Source of the DNA: Acidimicrobiia bacterium | GTDB lineage: Bacteria; Actinomycetota; Acidimicrobiia; Spongiisociales; ZC4RG35 | Length of the DNA stretch: 11,623 nt | Assembly: GCA_029865445.1 (NCBI GenBank) | Contig: JAOUGY010000102.1 | Location: 1 to 11,623, forward strand | Reading direction: 5' to 3' | Shown: positions 6,020-11,623 of the stretch, in pieces | Position numbering within the stretch: position 1 is the stretch's first letter | Layout: every line of letters begins with the position of its first letter | The notes under the pieces: model-generated | What the model saw: only the letters and a program-made list of their open reading frames with translations | Told to the model about the DNA's origin: nothing | Databases searched by the model: none | Made by a program: the position numbers and the translations under genes

Positions 6020-9000
6020 TCAGGTGTCGGCGTCACGGCGCCGCCTGGTGACCAAAACGAGTGTCGTACCCAACGTGATCAGGACGGCCGCCATCTGCAG
6101 CAGTAGTCCCGTCTCGAAACCCGTGAAGGGAAGGGGAGTGTCGCTCGTCGTGATAGTCACCACAAGGTCCGTCTCGTTGTTGTCGAACGTGGTCTCGTCG
6201 AGGTCGTTGATGGTGCCCACCACCGCAACCACTTCGAGCGAACCGTCGGCGGACACGACCTCGGTCAGCACCGAGATCGGCGGGAGCTCTTCACCCGGCA
6301 TGAGCACACCTACCCAGACGAGGGTCACCGTCTGGCCATCGATCGTGGCTTCCCATCCCGGAGCGTCGACCGAGATCGGCTTGACCGTCGGTGGGAAGGT
6401 GATCAAGACCCTTGCGCCGTCCTTGACCGGGATATCGGAGTTGTTGGTGACCTCGAACACGTACTCGAGTTCGTCGCCTACCTCGACCGTGGTGTCCGAA
6501 ACCGTGCCCTCGATCTGGAGGTCGATGACATCATCGACGACGCCGGCGTCGATGATGTCGATATTGTCGGAGAGGCCGGTTTCTTCATCGACGCCGATTG
6601 TGACGACCCGGGTGATACCTGTGATCCAGTCGGGGTCGGAGTCCGAAACATCGGAACCTGCGCCGTCGACGGTGAGGGCGAGGCCATCGGGTGGAATGAA
6701 CTCGAGCACATAGGCTCCTGTTGGGAGGTGTTCGAAGAGGTAGGAGCCGTCATCGCCGGTCGTGGTGGTGGCGATGAGATTGCCGTCGTCGTCGTACAGG
6801 TTGACGATGACACCACCCACGCCCGGTTCGCCGGGATCGTGGATGCCATCGCCATCGACGTCGAGGAACACCAAGTTGCCGATCGAGCCGAGGTCTTCGC
6901 CGAAGTCGACCTGGGAAATCCCCCCGACCGGCACGGTGACCTCGATCGTGTTCACCGTCGTGGTCCCAAACCCGTCGGGCTGTTCCTGGACGACCGTGTA
7001 GTCGCCGGCTTCCAGGTCTTCGAAGACGTACATCCCGTCGGGACCTGTGATCGTGCGTGCAACCTCGTTGCCATCGTCGTCGAGGAGGATCACGACCACG
7101 CCTTCGACCCGTGTGTCCTCATCCGGGTCGATCGTGCCGTCCCGGTCGTCGTCCACGAACACCGTGCCGGACAGGACGGTGCCGAGTTCGCCGAAGTCGT
7201 AGCCCGTGGCGTCGACTCCGCCACCGAGCGCGATGGTGTTGATCTCGTCACCGGGGTTCACGGCGACACCACCTTCGCTCCCGGAGCGGTCCTTGCCGTC
7301 GCTGTATGTGGCCGGTGTCTCCTCGGTCACGACGTAGGAGCCGGCGAGAAGGTCGATGAATTGGTAGGAACCGTCGGCGGCGGTGATCGCCACCATCTCG
7401 GTGATCACGCCATTGGGGTCGGTGCCGTTGAGGCGGACCGTGACACCACCGATCCCGGGTTCGCCGTTGTTGCGGACACCGTTGTTGTTGAGGTCGACGT
7501 ACACGGTCCCGGCGATGGTGGCGTAGGTGTCGACGAAGTCGTTGTTCGGTCTCGACTGCCCGGGTCCGACGACAACCGTTCCGATCGTGTTGGCGCCGGA
7601 CACGTCACCGGTGGGGGACACCTGGAAACCGTCGCCGTATCCGGGGGGTTGGGTTTGGGTGATGGTGTAGGTGCCGGGGCGGAGGCCTGTGAAGGTGTAG
7701 TCGCCGTTGGCATCGGTGGTGGTGACGATGGGGGTGATGGCGCCGAGGTCGTCGGTTCCGGTGAGGGTGATGGTGACGCCGGGGATGGGGTTGCCATGTT
7801 CGTCGGTGACCGTTCCGCTGATGGAGGCGGCGGGTAGTTCGCCGAAGTCGTAGTTGGTGGCGTCTTCACCGGCAGTGAGGCTGATCGTATGGATTTCGTC
7901 GCCGGGGTTGACGGCGGTGCCGCCGGTGCTGCCGGCGGTGTCGGTGCCGTCGAGGTAGCCGGTTGGTTGGTCCTGGGTGATGGTGTAGGTGCCGGCGAGG
8001 AGGTCTGTGAACGTGTAGTTGCCGTCGGCGGTGGTGACGGTCACGATTTCGGTGATGGCGCCGTTGGGGTCGGTGCCGTTGAGGCGGACGGTGGCGCCGT
8101 CGATTCCGGTTTCTCCGGGGTCTTGGGTGCCGTTGTTGTTGAGGTCTTCGTAGACGGTCCCTGAGATGGTGGCGTAGCCTTCGATGAAGTCGTAGCCGGT
8201 GGCGGCCTCGTTGGAGGAGAGGGCGATGTCGCTGACCACATCCTGCCCGGTGACGGTGCCGCCGGCGCTACCCACCATCGTCGCCACATCGCCGTATCCG
8301 TCTGGTTGGGTTTGGGTGATGGTGTAGGTGCCGGGCGCGAGGTTTGTGAAGGTGTAGTCGCCGTTGGCGTCGGTCACGGCAACCTGGGCGGCGACCGGAT
8401 CGCCCAGAGCGTCGGTTCCGGTGAGGGTGATGGTGACGCCGGGGATGGGGTCGCCATGCTCGTCGGTGACCGTTCCCGAGATCGAACCGATGGGGGTCTC
8501 CCCGAAGTCGTAGTCGGTGGCGTCGACTCCGGCTCCAAGTGAGATGTCGGAGAGGACGTCGTTTCCGAGCGTGCCACCTTCGGACCCGAGGCTGTCTGCC
8601 CCATCCGGGTATGCGATGGGTTGGGTTTCGGTGATGGTGTAGTCGCCGGCGAGGAGGTCTGTGAACAGGTATTCGCCGTTGGCATCGGTGATGGCGTCGA
8701 CGGGGGTGATGGCGCCGTTGGGGTCGGTGCCGGTGAGTGTGACTGTTTCGCCTGCCAGCGGGAGATCGAGTCCCGGGTCGTACTCGCCGTCACCATCCAC
8801 GTCCAGGAAAACGTGGCCTGTGATGGTGGCGTAGCCTTCGATGAAGTCGTAGCCGGTGGTGGTGTCGGTGGCTTGGAGGGGGATGTTGGTGATGGTGTTT
8901 TGGGTGGTGGTGTTGCCGCCGTTGGTGCCGGCGAGGGTGGCGATGCTGGCGTATCCGTCTGGTTGGGTTTGGGTGATGGTGTAGGTGCCGGGGAGGAGTC

Positions 9001-11623
9001 CGGAGAAGGTGTAGTCGCCGTTGGTGTCGGTGGTGACGGTGATGGGGGTGGTGGGGTTGCCGAGGTTGTCGGTTCCGGTGAGGGTGAGTTCGACGTTGGG
9101 GATGGGGTTTCCGTGTTCGTCGGTGACGTTGCCTGTGATGCCGGCGGCGGGGAGTTCGCCGAAGTCGTAGTTGGTGGCGTTTTCGCCGCCGTCGAGTCCG
9201 ATGGTGGTGATGGTGTCGTTGCCGGCGGTTCCTCCGGTGGTGCCGGCGGTGTCTTGTCCGTCGATGTATCCGTCTGGTTGGGTTTCGGTGATGGTGTAGT
9301 CACCGGCGAGGAGGTTGGTGAAGGTGTATTCGCCGTTGGTGTCGGTGGTGGTCACGACTGGGGTGATGGGGTTGCCCAGGGCGTCGGTTCCGGTGAGGGT
9401 GAGTTCGGCGTTGGGGATGGGGATGTCGGTGCCGGGTTGGTAGGTGCCGTTGTTGTTGGTGTCGATGAAGACGTGACCGGAGAGTGATCCGCGGGTTTCG
9501 GTGAAGTCGTAGTTGGTGGCGTTTTCGCCGGCGGTGAGGTTGATGGTGTTGATTTCGTCGCCGGGGTTGATGGCGGTGCCGCCTGCGGTGCCTGGGGTGT
9601 CGGTTCCGTCGCCGAAGAGGGTGGGTTGGGTTTCGGTGATCGTGTAGTTCCCGGCGGTGAGGTTTTCGAAGGTGTAGGTGCCGGTTGGGTCGGTGGTGGT
9701 GGTGGCGAGGGGGGTGCCGAGGTTGTCGGTGAGGGTGAGTTCGACGCCGGGGATGGGGGTGCCGTCTGTTTCGGTGACGGTTCCTGTGATGGATCCGGTG
9801 GTTTCGGTGAAGTCGTAGTCGGTGGCGTCGACACCGACGCCGATGCCGATGTTGGAGACGACGTCGTTGCCGAGGGTTCCGCCTTCGGATCCGATCGAGT
9901 CGGGTCCGTCTCCGTATCCGTTGGGTTGGGTTTCGGTGACGGTGTAGTCACCGGGGCGGAGGCCTGTGAAGGTGTAGTCACCGGAGGCGTTGGTGGTGGT
10001 GACGATGGGGGTGATCGCTCCGAGGTCGTCGGTTCCGGTGAGGGTGATGGTGACGCCGGGGATGGGGTTGGCGTGGTCGTCGGTAACGGTTCCCGAGATC
10101 GATGCCAGGGGGATCTCCGCGAAGTTGTAGTCGGTGGCGTCTTCGCCGGCGGCCAGTCCGATGGTGTTGATTTCGTCGCCCGGGTTCACAGCCACTCCAC
10201 CAGAAGAACCAGCCGTGTCCACACCGTCCAAGAACCCAGCCGGAGTGGACTCGGTGACGGTGTAGTCACCCGCCAGAAGGTCTCCGAACAGGTAGTCGCC
10301 GTTGGTGTCGGTCTGGACTGTGACGTCGATCACCTGACCGAGGTCGTCGAGTCCGGTGAGGGTCACGTCGGCGCCGCCGATACCCACCTCGCCCAGGTCC
10401 TGAATCCCGTCATTGTCGAGATCGGCGAAGACCGTTCCACCAATCGACCCATACCCCTCAACAAAATCGTATCCCGTGGCGGCGGTCGTGACCCCGAGGG
10501 TGATATCGGAGACGACGTCATTGCCCAGGGTTCCGCCCACGGACCCGACGATGTCCGGCCCATCGCCATATGCGGGGGGTTGGGTTTCGGTGACCGCGTA
10601 GTCACCGGCGGGGAGATTGGTGAAGGAGTAGTTGCCCGAAGCGTCGGTCACGGCAACCTGGGCGGCGACCGGATTGCCGAACGTGTCGGTCCCGGTGAGG
10701 GTGATGGTGACGCCGGGGATGGGGTTGCCGTGGATGTCGGTGACCATTCCGCTGATGGAGGCGGCGGGGGTTTCTCCGAAGTCGTAGTCGGTGGCGTCGA
10801 CTCCGGCTCCAAGTGAGATGTCGGAGAGGACGTCGTTTCCGAGCGTGCCACCTTCGGGCCCGAGGCTGTCTGCCCCATCCGGGTATGCGATGGGTTGGGT
10901 TTCGGTGATGGTGTAGTCGCCGGCGAGGAGGTCTGTGAACAGGTATTCGCCGTTGGCATCGGTGATGGCGTCGACCGGCGTCACTGGTCCCGTGGTGTCC
11001 GAACCGGTGAGTGTGACTGTTTCGCCTGCCAGCGGGAGGTCGAGTCCCGGGTCGTACTCGCCGTCACCATCCACGTCGACGAACACGTGCCCCGAGAGCG
11101 ACCCGTAACCTTCGACGAAGTCGTAGCCGGTGGCGTCCTGTCCGGTACCGACGGTGATCCCAGATACGGTGTTCTGGACCGTGTCGTCGCCTCCCGCCGT
11201 GCCGGCCGTCGTCGACTCGTCGCCGTATCCGGGGGGTTGGGTTTCGGTGATGGTGTAGGTGCCGGGGCGGAGGTTGGTGAAGGTGTAGTCGCCGTTGGCA
11301 TCCGTGGTCACGACGGTCCCGGGTACCGGGCCGAGGTCGTCGGTGCCGGTGAGGGTGACGGTGACCCCCGCGATCGGATTGTCGTTCACGTCGGTGACCG
11401 ATCCGGAGATCGACGCGCCGGGGAACTCGCCGAAGGTGTAGTCGGTGGCGTCTTCACCGGCAGTGAGGCTGATCGTATGGATTTCGTCGCCGGGGTTGAC
11501 GGCGGTGCCGCCGGTGCTGCCGGCGGTGTCTTGTCCGTCGAGGTAGCCGGTTGGTTGGTCCTGGGTGATGGTGTAGGTGCCGGCGAGGAGGTCTGTGAAC
11601 GTGTAGTTGCCGTCGGCATCGGT
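6020..11623 (-). CDS. Giant LPFTG-anchored CnaB/SdrD B-like repeat protein (5' partial)
   Basis: The frame is open to the window edge, so the N-terminus and signal peptide are outside; 1867 residues are visible (residue 1 = 11621-11623). After a partial module there are fifteen complete beta-sandwich modules of 98-117 residues (visible 70-1696), each with an N-terminal SISGTVTD or GHVFxDxDGDG start, a central YTFTxLLAGTYTITETQP core and a closing ATxYDF strand, typical of Cna B/SdrD B-like prealbumin folds. A DUF11-like domain (about 1697-1828; VEVGDELEYVFEVTNNSD) follows, then LPFTG (nt 6119-6133), a hydrophobic helix and RRRR: a sortase sorting signal. Function is probably a long surface stalk or adhesin; ligand unknown. 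No sortase lies in the window. The array lacks Cys and Lys (modules 0-12), and is acidic and Thr-rich. A GTG at 11389 is internal, not the start. Confidence 0.93.
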   Translation of the reverse strand, partial: TDADGNYTFTDLLAGTYTITQDQPTGYLDGQDTAGSTGGTAVNPGDEIHTISLTAGEDATDYTFGEFPGASISGSVTDVNDNPIAGVTVTLTGTDDLGPVPGTVVTTDANGDYTFTNLRPGTYTITETQPPGYGDESTTAGTAGGDDTVQNTVSGITVGTGQDATGYDFVEGYGSLSGHVFVDVDGDGEYDPGLDLPLAGETVTLTGSDTTGPVTPVDAITDANGEYLFTDLLAGDYTITETQPIAYPDGADSLGPEGGTLGNDVLSDISLGAGVDATDYDFGETPAASISGMVTDIHGNPIPGVTITLTGTDTFGNPVAAQVAVTDASGNYSFTNLPAGDYAVTETQPPAYGDGPDIVGSVGGTLGNDVVSDITLGVTTAATGYDFVEGYGSIGGTVFADLDNDGIQDLGEVGIGGADVTLTGLDDLGQVIDVTVQTDTNGDYLFGDLLAGDYTVTESTPAGFLDGVDTAGSSGGVAVNPGDEINTIGLAAGEDATDYNFAEIPLASISGTVTDDHANPIPGVTITLTGTDDLGAITPIVTTTNASGDYTFTGLRPGDYTVTETQPNGYGDGPDSIGSEGGTLGNDVVSNIGIGVGVDATDYDFTETTGSITGTVTETDGTPIPGVELTLTDNLGTPLATTTTDPTGTYTFENLTAGNYTITETQPTLFGDGTDTPGTAGGTAINPGDEINTINLTAGENATNYDFTETRGSLSGHVFIDTNNNGTYQPGTDIPIPNAELTLTGTDALGNPITPVVTTTDTNGEYTFTNLLAGDYTITETQPDGYIDGQDTAGTTGGTAGNDTITTIGLDGGENATNYDFGELPAAGITGNVTDEHGNPIPNVELTLTGTDNLGNPTTPITVTTDTNGDYTFSGLLPGTYTITQTQPDGYASIATLAGTNGGNTTTQNTITNIPLQATDTTTGYDFIEGYATITGHVFLDVDGDGEYDPGLDLPLAGETVTLTGTDPNGAITPVDAITDANGEYLFTDLLAGDYTITETQPIAYPDGADSLGSEGGTLGNDVLSDISLGAGVDATDYDFGETPIGSISGTVTDEHGDPIPGVTITLTGTDALGDPVAAQVAVTDANGDYTFTNLAPGTYTITQTQPDGYGDVATMVGSAGGTVTGQDVVSDIALSSNEAATGYDFIEGYATISGTVYEDLNNNGTQDPGETGIDGATVRLNGTDPNGAITEIVTVTTADGNYTFTDLLAGTYTITQDQPTGYLDGTDTAGSTGGTAVNPGDEIHTISLTAGEDATNYDFGELPAASISGTVTDEHGNPIPGVTITLTGTDDLGAITPIVTTTDANGDYTFTGLRPGTYTITQTQPPGYGDGFQVSPTGDVSGANTIGTVVVGPGQSRPNNDFVDTYATIAGTVYVDLNNNGVRNNGEPGIGGVTVRLNGTDPNGVITEMVAITAADGSYQFIDLLAGSYVVTEETPATYSDGKDRSGSEGGVAVNPGDEINTIALGGGVDATGYDFGELGTVLSGTVFVDDDRDGTIDPDEDTRVEGVVVILLDDDGNEVARTITGPDGMYVFEDLEAGDYTVVQEQPDGFGTTTVNTIEVTVPVGGISQVDFGEDLGSIGNLVFLDVDGDGIHDPGEPGVGGVIVNLYDDDGNLIATTTTGDDGSYLFEHLPTGAYVLEFIPPDGLALTVDGAGSDVSDSDPDWITGITRVVTIGVDEETGLSDNIDIIDAGVVDDVIDLQIEGTVSDTTVEVGDELEYVFEVTNNSDIPVKDGARVLITFPPTVKPISVDAPGWEATIDGQTVTLVWVGVLMPGEELPPISVLTEVVSADGSLEVVAVVGTINDLDETTFDNNETDLVVTITTSDTPLPFTGFETGLLLQMAAVLITLGTTLVLVTRRRRDADT
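6023..6133 (-). other. Cell-wall sorting signal (LPFTG, membrane helix, RRRR tail)
   Basis: The last 37 codons of the wall protein encode LPFTG (6119-6133), a hydrophobic stretch LLLQMAAVLITLGTTLVLV and the basic tail TRRRRDADT. In Gram-positive bacteria this tripartite signal is cut by a sortase between T and G and the protein is joined to the wall. The motif LPFTG is a variant of LPXTG. Confidence 0.9.
6134..6535 (-). other. DUF11-like domain of the wall protein
   Basis: Visible residues of about 1697-1828 have the conserved repeat-like form seen in DUF11 domains of surface proteins (VEVGDELEYVFEVTNNSD, FPPTVKPISV, LVWVGVLMPGEELPPISV, DNNETDLVVTI). It contains two of the three lysines and two of the three tryptophans in the whole visible protein, so it is compositionally unlike the array it supports. 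It lies between the repeat stalk and the sorting signal. Confidence 0.7.
6536..7180 (-). repeat. Two diverged SdrD B-like modules (14 and 15)
   Basis: Module 14 (7180-6887) and module 15 (6886-6536) have DDDRDGTIDPD and DVDGDGIHDPG respectively, close to the Ca2+-binding loops of staphylococcal SdrD B domains. They lack the recurrent TQPxGYxDG...DATxYDF core of modules 0-13 and differ clearly from each other, so they look like an older, stable wall-proximal part. Confidence 0.7.
7860..8029 (-). repeat. Near-identical DNA copy in module 11
   Basis: These 170 bases agree with 11448-11617 in module 0 at all but four adjacent positions (TCGGTGCC against TCTTGTCC), offset 3588 bases. The offset differs from the 2.27-kb period, so it reflects a separate exchange between non-corresponding modules. 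Confidence 0.8.
8503..8698 (-). repeat. Near-identical DNA copy in module 9
   Basis: These 196 bases agree with 10777-10972 in module 2 except for one base (GGACCC against GGGCCC), without indels, by my reading. The partner is exactly 2274 bases (758 codons) away. Downstream, the match continues more weakly through 8803. Confidence 0.8.
10777..10972 (-). repeat. Near-identical DNA copy in module 2
   Basis: Partner of 8503-8698, one mismatch seen in 196 bases, offset 2274 without indel. Beyond it (to about 11077) the two copies still match, but a short block near 10980 (CGGCGTCACTGGTCCCGTGG) differs from GGGGTGATGGCGCCGTTGGG in module 9, so a stretch of perfect identity is bounded by a clearly different segment. 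Confidence 0.8.
11448..11617 (-). repeat. Near-identical DNA copy in module 0
   Basis: Partner of 7860-8029; four differences in 170 bases, all in one cluster. It reaches the end of the window, so the match may extend further outside. Confidence 0.75.

Larger units (their letters stand above)
7181..11416 (-). repeat. Array of 13 alternating A/B modules (modules 1-13)
   Basis: Two module types alternate. A modules (113-115 aa; 2, 4, 7, 9, 11, 13) begin GHVFxDxDxDGxxDPG or similar and end FGExP or FAExP. B modules (102-106 aa; 1, 3, 5, 6, 8, 10, 12) begin TDEHGNPIPGVTITLTG and end FVEGY, FIEGY, FTETx or FVDTY. Start positions on the minus strand: 11416 B, 11104 A, 10765 B, 10450 A, 10108 B, 9796 B (short), 9490 A, 9148 B, 8830 A, 8491 B, 8173 A, 7831 B, 7522 A. 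Two B modules in a row (5 and 6) break the alternation. A partial A module (0) precedes them to the window edge. Confidence 0.85.

Noticed and set aside
4866..6713. Plus-strand ORF of 615 residues spanning the transporter and the end of the wall-protein gene
   Set aside because: It runs antisense through two well-supported genes and their gap; the product is low-complexity and has no recognised domain.
6728..7837. Long plus-strand ORF (369 aa) antisense to the wall protein
   Set aside because: It is a shadow of the minus-strand gene: C-ended codons leave the opposite frame free of stops, and its Val/Gly/Asp-rich translation has no domain or ribosome site.
9626..10816. Long plus-strand ORF (396 aa), and a similar one at 8621-9487
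   Set aside because: Same antisense effect in the repeat array; the products are periodic Gly/Val/Asp sequences that only mirror the modules.
11386..11389. GTG at 11389 as start of the wall protein
   Set aside because: The same frame continues open to 11623 with a further module (TDADGNYTFTDLLAGTY, NPGDEI), so this GTG is an internal valine.
7181..11416. CRISPR-like array suggested by the dense repeats
   Set aside because: The repeats are long, diverged, in frame and coding; there are no short identical repeats with unrelated spacers.

Overview
The window looks like a piece of a high-GC actinobacterial chromosome, perhaps from the Acidimicrobiia side of the phylum. This is inferred from gene content: an LLM-class (F420-type) oxidoreductase, the C-terminal domain of a TAP-like alpha/beta hydrolase, a lipoprotein with a classic lipobox, a giant LPFTG-anchored wall protein, and two genes whose upstream regions fit leaderless promoters. 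No taxonomic marker is present, so the assignment is tentative.

Left part (1 to about 3600): a low-density, partly decayed region. It opens with the 3' half of a tRNA-Ala(GGC), from the anticodon loop to the discriminator base, whose anticodon stem is not completed by the six preceding bases. About 440 bases without a convincing gene follow. Next come a minus-strand secreted lipoprotein with one Ig-like domain (492-1598), a plus-strand ORF resembling the C-terminal end of a larger exported protein (1742-2380) followed by a strong GNRA-capped hairpin, a 99-residue orphan gene with a good Shine-Dalgarno (2755-3054), and a convergent minus-strand fragment of a TAP-family hydrolase (3096-3602) lacking its nucleophile half. 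Two 5'-truncated genes and a partial tRNA suggest past integration, deletion or rearrangement.

Middle part (3710-5978): compact and intact. A small 85-residue protein converges on a minus-strand pair, an AI-2E family membrane transporter followed by an LLM-class oxidoreductase, with 25 bases between them. A hairpin that includes both stop codons separates the small gene from this pair.

Right part (6020-11623, minus strand): one reading frame open to the window edge, so the gene is partial at its 5' end (1867 residues visible). It is an array of prealbumin-like/SdrD B-like/CnaB-type modules, one partial and fifteen complete, then a DUF11-like domain, an LPFTG sorting signal, a hydrophobic segment and an RRRR tail. 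Two module types alternate, and modules 1-5 recur in the same order as modules 8-12 about 2.27 kb away. Some stretches are almost identical in DNA. The array has no cysteine, and its first thirteen visible modules have no lysine, so the Lys-dependent isopeptide bonds of classical CnaB pilins cannot form there.

I see no CRISPR array, transposase, integrase, toxin-antitoxin pair, phage module or biosynthetic cluster. The most distinctive element is the higher-order repeat structure of the wall protein, which is an extreme member of a known protein class and not clearly a new system.
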